A DNA stretch of 64,000 bases from CAWBAT01 sp963810905. GTDB lineage: Bacteria > Acidobacteriota > Terriglobia > Versatilivoradales > Versatilivoraceae. The DNA is taken from assembly GCA_963810905.1 (NCBI GenBank), contig CAWEPG010000002.1, forward strand, positions 310,001-374,000, written 5' to 3'. Within the stretch, counting starts at the first letter, position 1; each line of letters starts with the position of its first letter. The notes under the pieces were generated by a model. The model saw nothing but the letters and a program-made list of their open reading frames with translations, was not told the origin of the DNA and searched no databases. Positions 8,956-18,376 of the stretch are shown here, in pieces. A program made the translations under genes and the position numbers.

Positions 8956-10245
8956 ATGAAGCAAGCTGAACGAGAACAATTAGAAGTGCTCTTGAGAAAG
9001 CAGTTAGAGGAGCAACCGGTAACAGCGCGGGACCGGACGGGCTGCCCTGACCCGAATTGGATCTCCGCTTACCTAGAAGGTGGATTGTCCCCGGCGCTGA
9101 AGACTTCCGTAGAGTCCCATATCTCCGAGTGCCTTCGCTGCCAGGAAGAACTCGCCTTCTTGCTAAAGACCTATCCAGGCGAACCGGCACAGCAAGCAGA
9201 AAGAGCCCCACAATCCGAGACTAAATGGCGTGAATGGCTTGGCCTGGGCTGGCTCAAACCGGTTTTCTTGAAACCTGATTTTCGCGATTCTAGTTGTTGG
9301 CGTTGGTGAGCGGTGTCGTGGGATATAAATTCCTATTTGAGCAAAAACGGGGAGAAGACAAAGCGACCGAAATTGCGGGTGCAATCATAAAGCCGGCGGA
9401 GCCGCCAATTCAGAATCAAAAAGAGACCGTGGATAGAGAATCGGGAGCCCCCATGAACGACGGGCCTGCTTTGGACTCTGTGCAGCCGGAAGGCAAAACT
9501 GCATTCAATAGCTGAAAAACCACGTTCGTATCAAAATCTTCGGGCAGCCAATGAGGGGCGGCGTTACAGCGCTCTTCATGAAGATCAATCTTCTCTTTCG
9601 AAGGATGATTCGAGAAATAGCAAGGCGGCAGAAGTCTCCAGGGAAGAAACAAATCAGCTAAGAGAAAAGGAGCCCCAGAGAAAGGACCTAAACGATCAAC
9701 CTGCTGCTGCACCGCAAGTGGCTGCAGCAACCGCCAGTCCGCCACCGGCATCGACTCCAGCTTTAAACCAAGTTACGGCCGAACGAGATTCAGGAGCAAA
9801 AGAGCAACAGTCCATGCAGGACAAGAAGGTTGCGGGGCAGCCCCAAGCCGGGAAGGAAACAACTGGCCAGTTATTGGGATCAGGTGCTATGGCAAAAAGA
9901 GCGATAACGGCGAAGCAGAAATCAAATGAGGCCGATGAGGTTGCTTCTGCAGCAAAAGCAGAAGAAAGCAAGGGTGGGGCTGGCTCGGCGGAAGCCATGG
10001 CAAGTCCCTCAGTGCAGCCTCGTCAGATTAAACTCTCTGGAAAGACCTTTGAACTGCGCCAAAATGTCTGGGTTGACCTTGCGATTGGTAAAGAGGGCGA
10101 GTACGCTCCAATCGTCATTCGTAAGGGCTCTTCAGAATATCTTGAGCTTGCAAAAGAGTTGTCCATTTATCAAGACGTGCTCAATCATCCGGAAGACTGC
10201 CTGATTAAATTAAACGAACACGTCTATCGAATCCAAAAGAAATGA
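8956..10245 (+). pseudogene. zinc-finger anti-sigma factor, frameshifted
   Basis: The N-terminal part has a zf-HC2 anti-sigma domain with the HISECLRC (HxxxCxxC) zinc motif near residue 55. A membrane segment follows, readable only by two one-base corrections (an extra T in the T4 run at 9279-9282 and an extra G near 9305: FAILVVGV then SGVVGYKFL). A third shift near 9495-9510 leads to a long Ala/Glu/Lys/Gln-rich linker and a C-terminal domain of ~80 residues (KLSGKTFELRQNVWVDLAIG...), which would lie outside the membrane. The layout is that of a membrane-anchored anti-sigma with a periplasmic sensor part. It starts 45 bases after the sigma gene, with GAGGG before the ATG at 8956. Confidence 0.7.
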
Positions 10246-10257
10246 CCTGTCCTTGGA

Positions 10258-10397
10258 CGCTCGATCTTAGGCCTTCGACCTTCTTCATTCGACATTTGTC
10301 ATCCGTCACTTGCACCATAGACTTTCGACCTTGGACTTTAGACATTAATCGACATTTGACCTTAGACCTTTCACATTAGACCTTCGACCTTTTCATC
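10258..10397 (+). repeat. degenerate short tandem repeat (gaccttt/cgacatt units)
   Basis: About 140 bases made of imperfect 8-10 base units such as TTCGACCTT, TTAGACCTT and TCGACATTTG, with one strand strongly poor in G runs. No reading frame is kept and spacing is irregular. It sits between the anti-sigma gene and the tRNA promoter. Confidence 0.6.
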
Positions 10398-10412
10398 ATC
10401 TACGACCAGTTA

Positions 10413-10442
10413 TTGACAAATTCATATACGGGATGCTACAAA
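10413..10442 (+). promoter_or_regulatory. promoter of tRNA-Gln
   Basis: TTGACA (10413-10418), an 18-base spacer and TACAAA (10437-10442) end 26 bases before the mature tRNA 5' end. Confidence 0.55.
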
Positions 10443-10468
10443 TCCGACTGTTGTTGTCCAACCTAAGC

Positions 10469-10542
<74 letters not shown>

Positions 10543-10982
10543 ATTTCTCACCCTTCCTTTTTAAACTAACTACCTATTTCTCTTCAATTAACATTGATTT
10601 CGCTTTCCGTTAGCCGCAAACACTTCTTCCCTTTGATCTCGAATGATGTGAAAAAGTTCTGAAACCTGGGAGGAAGGATCCTTTCCTACCGGTAGATTAG
10701 AGCGTCGCCTGTAACATGAGGCAGACCAAAACCCAAACTTCGTTCCTTCCATGTCCAACCGACACCATCCTAATGAAGTGATTCCTACCATCGAAGCGCC
10801 TCTCTTATGACTGCCCAACGCGGTCATTTTTCTTCTGAGGAAGCTGCCAAAAGAATCGGCCTAAGACAATTGAGGCTTGACTCTGAAAACAGGTAATCAG
10901 GAGCTCATGGCGCTCCGATACATATGTTGTATCCAACCACAGCCAAACCGGCCGAGGGGTGTTCAAACTTACGGAGGTCTTT
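10543..10982. other. intergenic stretch without recognised gene
   Basis: Nothing I can name lies between tRNA-Gln and bactofilin. A leftward open frame of 79 codons at 10588-10827 has no recognisable features. A ribosome site (GGAGG, 10973-10977) for bactofilin closes the stretch. Confidence 0.4.
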
Positions 10983-11525
10983 ATGTGGAAAAGCTGGAAA
11001 CCCGAGGAAGAAAGGAAAACCTATATAAACCAAAAGGTGGAGCTGCCTGTCAGCGTGGTTGAGGAGAAGCAACCCATAGAAGCACGATTCGAGCGGAATC
11101 CTATTCCAGTGAAAGAAACACTTATTAACGTTGGCAAGTCCGTTTCTATAAAAGGCGAGCTCAGTGGGGACGAAGACCTTACCATTGAAGGACATGTAGA
11201 AGGTCAGATCACACTCAGGGACCACATTTTGGTGATTGGTCCCCATGGGTCGATCAAAGGTGAAATCAGGGCAAAGAATCTCAAGGTCAATGGCAAGGTG
11301 GTTGGCAACATCTTTACTGAGCAATTAACAGAAATCAATGCATCAGGGTCTGTGGTTGGTGACATTGAATCTTCCCGTATTTCGATTGCAGATGGTGGGC
11401 ACCTCAAGGGAAACGTCAATGTACGGAGAATCGCAGGCACGAGAGAGGGGTACCATTCGTCAGAGCCAGAATCTGTAGAGGTGAACGCCGAACAAGATGC
11501 TTTGGCAGAGCTTCAGCCAATCTAG
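10983..11525 (+). CDS. bactofilin (polymer-forming cytoskeletal protein)
   Basis: 180 residues. The central bactofilin domain (about residues 45-150) shows the right-handed beta-helix rhythm: VGKSVSIKGELSGDEDLTIEGHVEGQI, then repeating turns KGEIRAKNLKVNGKVVGNI and SGSVVGDIESSRISI. The flanks are short, charged and without membrane segments, so it is cytosolic and would polymerise without nucleotide at the inner face of the membrane, where bactofilins scaffold cell-shape or wall enzymes. The start is ATG 10983 because GGAGG lies at the right spacing; an earlier in-frame ATG at 10959 lacks one. No M23 peptidase neighbour, which often accompanies bactofilins, is present here. Confidence 0.92.
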   Translation: MWKSWKPEEERKTYINQKVELPVSVVEEKQPIEARFERNPIPVKETLINVGKSVSIKGELSGDEDLTIEGHVEGQITLRDHILVIGPHGSIKGEIRAKNLKVNGKVVGNIFTEQLTEINASGSVVGDIESSRISIADGGHLKGNVNVRRIAGTREGYHSSEPESVEVNAEQDALAELQPI

Positions 11526-12061
11526 CAATTCGGACACCGTTAGACGGGGTTTAACCTTGGGGTCAGATTAGTGTGGAAGTGGATTTTCTCGATAGAGACA
11601 AAGCGTTCGGATGTTCGTGATGTAGGCAAGTTTTTCCCATCAAAAAATCTTTGACTCAGACAGTTACTGTCGTGCCGTCAAACCCGGTGAGCCTGAAACC
11701 CTGGAATGGCTCGTGCTAAGTTGCATCCTCCCGCCGAAGGTTCCAACGACTTCCCCAGCTCAGTCAGAGAGTCAGTTCAATCTCACCCTTTTATTTGCAA
11801 AGTGGGATTCGATGGCGCCGGCACGTCCTGGTTTCTGCATGACGTTTAGTAGCGTTGGGGTACACCCCTCCAAAAAAAATCCCCAGATTGTGGCGATTTT
11901 TGGCCGATTTGACGCCTTACAGGATAGAAGGCGAGAAAGCTCCTGAAGAGGGTGAAGCGGACCCCATGGGAGCCGGCTAATCAGAAATTTTTCCGCTTGC
12001 TAATTCGCTCTCGGTAGGTGGGCTTGCACCACTTACTTTTGCAGAACGAAAGGAGGATGCC
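11526..12061. other. intergenic stretch, nothing recognised
   Basis: No gene, tRNA or clear terminator seen. A ribosome site (AAGGAGGA) just before 12062 belongs to the next gene. Confidence 0.4.
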
Positions 12062-12484
12062 ATGAAAAGGTTAAGCGTCATTATGATCCCGGTTTTCCTG
12101 CTGGTTATGCTAGCAGCAGGCACCATGTATGCCCAGGGTACTTTCACAGTCATCCGAGGGGATATTCCATTTGATTTCATCGTGGGTGACAAGACACTTC
12201 CAGCGGGCAACTATGTGTTTCATCCAGTACTTGGCAAAAACAATTTGCCAAGAATCGAAAACACAAAAAACCTTGAAGTGGTTGTCCTTCGCACAGCAGT
12301 TTTAACGGAGAATGGCAAACAGGTTAAGCCGATGTTCGTTTTTCGCCGTTACGGAGAACAATATTACATAGCCCAGATCTGGAATGGCAGCAATGCTGGC
12401 ATTGAAGTGCCCAAATCCCGCATGGAACGGCAAGTTGCAAAGAATTATACTCAGCCTCAGGTCATCTATATCGCTGCTAAGTAA
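12062..12484 (+). CDS. small secreted protein of unknown function (acidobacterial type)
   Basis: 140 residues with a clear signal peptide (residues 1-25, cleaved after MYAQ). The mature part begins with a beta strand typical of a small secreted family I know mainly from Acidobacteria: FDFIVGDKTLPAGNYVFHPV, later FVFRRYGEQYYIAQIW. No catalytic residues or cofactor motif stand out. AAGGAGGA lies just before the ATG. It forms a single-gene unit that ends at a strong hairpin (12491-12520). Function unknown. Confidence 0.8.
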   Translation: MKRLSVIMIPVFLLVMLAAGTMYAQGTFTVIRGDIPFDFIVGDKTLPAGNYVFHPVLGKNNLPRIENTKNLEVVVLRTAVLTENGKQVKPMFVFRRYGEQYYIAQIWNGSNAGIEVPKSRMERQVAKNYTQPQVIYIAAK

Positions 12485-12490
12485 CCCCCA

Positions 12491-12520
12491 GACCCACGGC
12501 CCTACCGAGGGCCGTGGGTC
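12491..12520 (+). terminator. strong hairpin after secreted protein gene
   Basis: A perfect 13-base-pair stem (12491-12503 with 12508-12520, loop ACCG) starts seven bases after the stop codon. The U tract after it is minimal (TT), so it may act as a terminator or as an mRNA 3' end stabiliser. Confidence 0.6.
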
Positions 12521-12607
12521 TTACCGCGTCAACGAATAACCAACTCCGCAAAAGCTTTCATCCCAGAAATTTTCCACCCATCAAACAGTCATACATGACA
12601 ATGGAAG

Positions 12608-12697
12608 CCACGATGAAGGCGCTTTCTGCATTCATCGTGGGTTTTCCCGTACCGGTAGAACTGCCCACGACAAACGCAGAATACACGTTTGTCGTGG
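12608..12697 (+). repeat. two consecutive perfect hairpins
   Basis: Hairpin 1: CCACGATGAA (12608-12617) with TTCATCGTGG (12631-12640), 13-base loop. Hairpin 2: CCACGACAAACG (12665-12676) with CGTTTGTCGTGG (12686-12697), 9-base loop. Both open with CCACGA and both stems are perfect. They lie between the secreted-protein gene and the end of the leftward kinase gene. Confidence 0.65.
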
Positions 12698-12735
12698 CTA
12701 CCAAAGATTCCGCCGATTAACTAAGGCATTACGAT

Positions 12736-15682
12736 TCATGGCTTGTTGCCTAAAAGCGCTGTCCAGTTCTGCACCAGGGTGAGCGGCAATTTGGGATTGA
12801 TGGGATTTTGGGTGATAATCACGAACCGCTTCCCATCCGGCGTCACTTCAAACTGGGTACTTAGTCGCCTTCGCGGCCCTGAAGAGAGGCTGTGCCTTCC
12901 GAGCTTTAAAGCTATGGCCACTCCCGTCAACTTCCGCAGCCATCATCTGCCCCATCCCCTCCGCGATCGAACCGTAGAAAATCTCCTTGCCGTCCCCTCG
13001 CCACCTGGCGATGGCGCCTCCACTCGTTGAAATCTGCCATTTGCCGCCCGGGCTGGCTGCGGACCCGGGGTCCGTATTCAAAACCTTAGTGGCATCGAAC
13101 GGCACAACGTAAACCTCCTCTGTGCCGGATTCGATGGAGGTATAAGCCACCCATCGTCCGTCAGGAGAGAATTGCCCGTCAAAGGCGTTTTGGACAAAGA
13201 GGCGAGGTTTGCGGTCGCCAATGAGAGGCAGGACCCAGAGATCTTGCCTCGGGTTGATGAGGGATCCGCTCACAAAGAGGATGAACCGGCCATCTCGAGA
13301 CCAGTCCGTGGGCCAGACTGCTGGATCGGAGGTCTCCGCTGCCAGCAGAAGCTCCTCGCCGCCTGTCCCGTTGGAATTCTTCTGATAAATGCCCAGCTGA
13401 CGCTTGCCCCGGAATATGCCGAACAGGATCCGGCTTCCGTCCGGTGACCAGACCTGGGTCCCGTATTCAAGTCCGGTTGTAAGGCGCATGCGGACGCCCC
13501 GCGCCAAATCGTCCACCCAGATGCCACCGTTTGGACCATCTGCGTCGAATGAGAGCTTTGCTCCATCAGGCGAGAATCGCATGGCAACATAGCCCCCCTC
13601 TTCACTAACACTCAGCTCTTTACCAGCGCGGTCAAGCCAAGTCATTCGTCTCCATTTTCGCCAATCACCCCCCTGGTAATAAATCAGCACACCGTTTTCG
13701 GACACATCAAAGCTGCCGCGACCCCATCTTGTCCGAGGAACCTCTTCCGCAACCGCGTGAGCATCCCCCTTGAGTTGCCCCCGCTCCGGGTCGAATGCTT
13801 GCGCCATCACTGTCGCTGTCGCGAAGGTAGAGTAAATATCCCGAGGCATAGATGGCGCCGCTGCCTTCTTTTAGCAGGCGTCGATTTTCCTTGCCGTCCA
13901 ATGAGGCAAGATAAATCCCACTATCCGCAGGGTCCCAATACCACGCTTGATAGAGGAAATGCTTTCCATCGGGCAGAAATTTCGGCCATGCGTAAAATTC
14001 GCCTTTGGACGGATCCAGTTTCAAAACGGGGACCGGAGTGCCGCCTGAGGCGGCTACCTGGTACAGGCCTTTGTCGGCTTCCGGCACAAACAGGATGGTC
14101 CCCTCGCGGTTCCAGCTTCCTCCACATTATCCGGGCGCATCAGCCAAGACTGTGGCCGGTCCTCCTGATACCGGAATGGTCTTCAGTTTCCCATCGGCAA
14201 AGAACCCGAGCTTCTGGCCGTCTGCCGACCAGAATGGGAACGTCCCGTTTTCGGTTCCCGCCAGAGGCCTGCGGTCAGTGAGTCAAGCGAACGGACCCAA
14301 AGCATGGTCTTTCCGTTCTCATCCTCAGCCGGGAAGGCGAGAGTCCTTCCATCAGGCGAGAGAGCTGGCGGACCGGCCCTCGAATAAGTTGAACTCGGTT
14401 TTTCTCCGGTGGCAGTATTTCAGAGATGAGGGCATGCGCAGGGGCTCGGACCAGGCGCAGGTAAGAAACAGCGCTGACGATGGCTGCAACAAGAAAAGCG
14501 ACGGCCAACGCACCGTACAATAGCTCACGCCTCCGCCCTCTCGCGATGGACTTCAGTCCGGCAGTTTCCGCTCCTGCCGCCGTCGCGGAAATTGCTCCAC
14601 CGGCTTCGGCAATCCACTTCAGTTCGCTCGTGATGTCGCCAGCGCTCTGCCAACGATCCTCTGGATCTTTCGCCAGGCAGCGCTGGACCACATGATCCAA
14701 GGCCGGTGGAGTCATCGGCTGAATTCTGCTGATGGGTGGCGGCTCAGAGGTCAGGATAGCCGCCGTCAGACTGGCCTTGCTTTCTCCTTCAAATGGGTTC
14801 CACCCTGTCGCCATCTCGTACAGGACCACACCGAAGGCAAAGATGTCGGTCCGCGCATCTATTCCTTTTCCTTCCACCTGCTCGGGCGCCATGTATTCCA
14901 GCGTCCCTAAAATCACGCCTTCTTCGGTCAGGGATTCTGAATGTGGGAGCCCATCTCCGATGGGCGATCTTTCGCCGTCCGGAGGACGGCTCCCACTTTG
15001 CTTCGCCAGGCCAAAATCCAACAGCTTGGCGCCACTCTTCGTCAGCATGATGTTGCCCGGCTTCAAATCCCGATGAGTCACCCCGTGCCGGTGGGCCTGA
15101 TCCAGGGCCGTGGCGATTTCGATGCCAGTCCTTAGAAGTTGTTCCGTGGGCAGAGGGCCTTTCTTCAGTCGCTTCGAGAGCGTCTCCCCTTCCAGGTACT
15201 CCATCACCAGGAAGTCAATCCCGTCCTGCTTGCCGATGTCATATACCGCGCAAATATTCGGATGGTTCAGGCTGGCAATAGCCCGCGCCTCGCGCTCGAA
15301 CCGTTGGCGCAGATCCGTTCTTTCCGACAAGTGTCGTGGCAGAACTTTGATGGCCACAGTTCGATTCAGCCGGGTATCTTTTGCCTTGTAGACCTCTCCC
15401 ATTCCTCCGACGCCCAACACACCCTGAATCTGGTAAGGACCTAGTTTCCTCCCCACGAGTGACACTGGCTCGGCCGCTAGCTTTTCGGCAGTCAATCCTA
15501 GAGCCGATCGATCCAGAAGCTGCTGGGCCTGCTGATCATAGGCCAGTAGCGAATCCACTTCGCGACGGAGCTCCGCATCTGCTCTGCAGGCTTTCTCCAA
15601 GAATGATGCTGCGCTCCTCTTCCTCTACTTCAAGGGCGGCGTTATAGAGGCGATTGATTTCTTCCCAGCGCTCGGGATTCAT
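12736..15682 (-). pseudogene. Ser/Thr protein kinase with TolB/WD40-like propeller, many frameshifts
   Basis: The intact ancestor was one protein of about 980 residues: an N-terminal helical segment (MNPERWEEINRLYNAAL), a Pkn-type kinase domain (glycine loop GVGGMGEVYKA, catalytic HRDLKPGN, DFGLAKQ, APEQ), one membrane helix (LLYGALAVAFLVAAIVSAVSYL) and an extracytoplasmic TolB-like propeller with repeated SPDG units, ending PLTLVQNWTALL. The frame is broken at about 15598 (extra G), 14400 (A-run), 14265, 14120 (paired indels leaving a TAA), 13830 and 12890. The kinase domain itself is readable and complete. A sigma factor gene lies just upstream on the same strand, the usual pairing in Acidobacteria. 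Decayed gene or poor assembly. Confidence 0.8.
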
Positions 15683-15800
15683 AAAGATCGTGACAGGTGA
15701 TTCGTTGCTAGTGGGTCAGAGAACAACGATGAAGAAGTGACAGCCAGAAGGAACCCAGACTGCGAGTTGGTCTCAATGAAGGGCATGCATTGCAATAAGT

Positions 15801-16373
15801 TTAATGCTTGTCGATCTCCCGTAAAAGCCACGCCTGGGCGAGTCTCAGGTCGCGCCGGACGGTGGTGGGTGGAATCTTCATTACTTCTGAGACTTCCTCA
15901 AAGGTGAGTCCACCGAAAAAGCGCAATTCCACGATCTGGCTCTTTTGGGAGTCGACGGCAGCCAACCGGTCCAAGGCCCTGTCCAATTCAACGAGATCAA
16001 CGTCCGGGGCTTCGGAAATCACCATTGCTTCATCCAGATTTACCCGCTCCGCTCCCGCTCCGCGCTTCGATCGATTCCGCGAGCGGGCAAAATCCACCAA
16101 TATGCGCCGCATCAACTGCGCCGAGATGGCAAAGAAATGGGCCCGATTCTGCCAGCTCACGTGGCTTGAATCTACCAGCCGCAAGTAGGTTTCATTGACT
16201 AAGGCTGTGGTCTGCAAGGTATGTCCCGTTTGCTCACCACCCATGTAGTGATGCGCCAGACGGGATAATTCCGCGTGAACGAGGGGGATAAGCTCTTGGA
16301 GGGCAGCCTCCTCCCCCTCGTTCCAGGATCGCAAAAGCTGGGTAACATCTCTGGATGAAAGCGCTCCCATCAA
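15801..16373 (-). CDS. ECF-family RNA polymerase sigma factor
   Basis: 190 residues and intact. Region 2 shows ALVNETYLRLVD and RAHFFAISAQLMRRILVDFARSRNRSKRG; region 4 shows VELRFFGGLTFEEVSEVMKIPPTTVRRDLRLAQAWL. This is the acidobacterial/planctomycete ECF type (TIGR02999-like) often next to Ser/Thr kinases; the kinase gene begins 118 bases downstream. No anti-sigma gene is adjacent, so kinase-dependent control is the likely model (inference). The first two codons are both ATG; either could serve. Confidence 0.9.
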   Translation of the reverse strand: MMGALSSRDVTQLLRSWNEGEEAALQELIPLVHAELSRLAHHYMGGEQTGHTLQTTALVNETYLRLVDSSHVSWQNRAHFFAISAQLMRRILVDFARSRNRSKRGAGAERVNLDEAMVISEAPDVDLVELDRALDRLAAVDSQKSQIVELRFFGGLTFEEVSEVMKIPPTTVRRDLRLAQAWLLREIDKH

Positions 16374-16678
16374 TCACCTCGAATGTCGGGCAAATTGAGA
16401 GAACTCCAAAAAATTATATCACTCTCCAAGGTCTTTCAACTAGTAAATTGGGAGAAACCACTTCCCACATCTTGGGCTGCCTGTGATTTACATGTTTCTC
16501 AAAACTATTCGCATTACTCCCAACGAAAACTGTCACCCATTTGTCCAAAGATTGTCACGTATGTCAACGAACCAAACACGTCTATAGAGGTGCAGCATCG
16601 ATGTCCATCACCTTTGAACCACACCTTGTTCTGGGATGCGCAGGCAGTCGAGGTCATATGGTGTTGCTAAAGCGGGTC
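16374..16678. other. intergenic stretch, nothing recognised
   Basis: I see no gene, hairpin or repeat between the sigma factor and the end of the FAD oxidase. Confidence 0.4.
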
Positions 16679-18088
16679 CTAAGGCATCACGAGTTTTGGT
16701 TTAAGCAGCTGCATTGGTTTGATATTTTGATTTACCCGGAAGAAATTCTTCGGATCGTATTTCGCCTTAATGGCGCCAACCGCTCATAGTTATCCCGGTA
16801 AGTCGCCTTCACACGTTCCTCCCCCTCCTCCATCATGAAGTTCACATAAGCGCCGCCTGCGGAATAGGGGTGCAGGGCGTCCCAGTAATTCCGGGCCCAC
16901 TCGATGATACGTTTGTTGTTCGCCGGATCTGGATCGACCCCAACGATGACTTCAGCCCAGGTTGTATCGCGGTAGCTCCATGCGGTCTCGTTCTTACCGA
17001 CACGGTGTGCAGCTCCGTTGACAGGATAAAAATGCATCGTGGAGTGCATGGTGGGAAGTTCGGAGCCATGCTTCACATGGAGCCCTATCGCCTCATCACT
17101 CAACTCATTGACGAAGTCCGCTTTCCAATACCACTGGAGACCGGGCGGGTAGATCGGGTCGAACATGCTCTGCAGCGCGGGATGCGGTATGGGTCCCACA
17201 AAATCCAACGCCGGAGGAAAAAGTTTGCGGACGGGCTGCAAGGCCTGGTTCGGCCTTATCCAGTGGCCCGGTGACACACCAGACGATGCCGCACATTTTC
17301 TGGTTATGGAGATGTTCTGGGAACGGTGGCCCCGGCGGCACCATCAGGAAGGCGAAAAAGCCGTTGACGTCGTCTGGAGCCTGAGTAATGAAGTCGCGGT
17401 ACCACTTTATCACCTTTGGCGCTTGGTCGAGGTGCCAGAGCATGGGTCCCGCGTAATCCGTATGAATGGGATGGGTTTTGAAGACGAACGACGTAACAAC
17501 TCCGAAATTGCCGCCGCCCCCCCGGATTGCCCAGAACAGATCCTCATTGCGCCATTCGTTAGCAGGTGACCAATCTGCCGTCCGCCAGCACCAGGTCGGC
17601 CGAAACCAGATTATCAATCGTCAGGCCGCATTTTCTGGTGAGATGGCCAATACCCCCGCCAAGCGTGAGGCCAGCCACGCCCGTCGTCGAAATGATTCCA
17701 GTAGGAACAGCCGGCCGAAGGCATGGGTGGCATGATCAACGTCTCCCCACGTGCAACCCCCGCCCACTCTCACCGTTCCGGCCTCCGGGTCAATTTGAGT
17801 ATACCGGATGAGGGAAAGGTCGATGACGAGACCGTCATCGCAGATGCCAAGCCCTCCTGCATTGTGCCCACCACCCCGAATGGATACCAGCATCTCGTTC
17901 TGCGCGGCCAAAGTTCACCGCGGCGATGACGTCTGCAACATCGGCACAACGGGCGATCAGCCTCGGGTGCTTGTCGATCATGCCGTTGTAGACTTTGCGA
18001 GCGCTTTCGTATTGGGTTTGTTCCGGCTCTCGATCAGCTCCCCCCTTAGCTTTGCCCTAAACTCCTGGATGACGGTTTGACTCAACAT
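16679..18088 (-). pseudogene. FAD-linked oxidase (berberine-bridge type), frameshifted
   Basis: Fragments in three frames line up to one protein of ~465 residues. The start at 18088 (MLSQTVIQEFRAKLRGELI) has GAGGAGG upstream. Then come KVYNGMIDKHPRLIARCADVADV, the FAD-binding segment VSIRGGGHNAGG (the His of this motif is the usual covalent flavin site), NEDLFWAIRGGGGNFGVVTSF, and the BBE tail YDPKNFFRVNQNI just before the stop at 16679. At least four shifts are needed (around 18010-18060, 17910, 17700, 17600 and 17260, and another near 16780). Such enzymes oxidise alcohols, sugars or alkaloid-like substrates with O2. It is downstream of, and on the same strand as, the BTAD regulator. Confidence 0.75.
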
Positions 18089-18376
18089 ATTTCCTCCTCG
18101 TTTAAATAGCGTTACATTCTCGATTCGGGAGTATAGGGCCGACTCCGTTCTCAATCCGTTCTGCCAAGGCGTTCCATAGATGAAAAGTCTAAGATTTTTC
18201 AAGCGAGTTTGCCATAAAGGCGTTTAACGGGAGCGTTCTGTTCCCGTTACGGAGCCGTTACGATTACAAGCTCCTCAAGCAATGTGACGAGGGGTTGAGG
18301 TAGGGTCAATGGTCCGCATCTGGCACGCGGCGGATGAGGGACCATCCGCCCTACCTAAGCCTCATTTTGAACGTTA

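Noticed and set aside
10258..10397. Possible CRISPR array
   Set aside because: Units are 8-10 bases, drifting and without unique spacers of even size.
10588..10827. 79-codon reverse frame after tRNA-Gln
   Set aside because: No ribosome site at its start and no recognisable features.
12514..12720. 68-codon forward frame
   Set aside because: It runs through the two perfect hairpins; no signal or domain.
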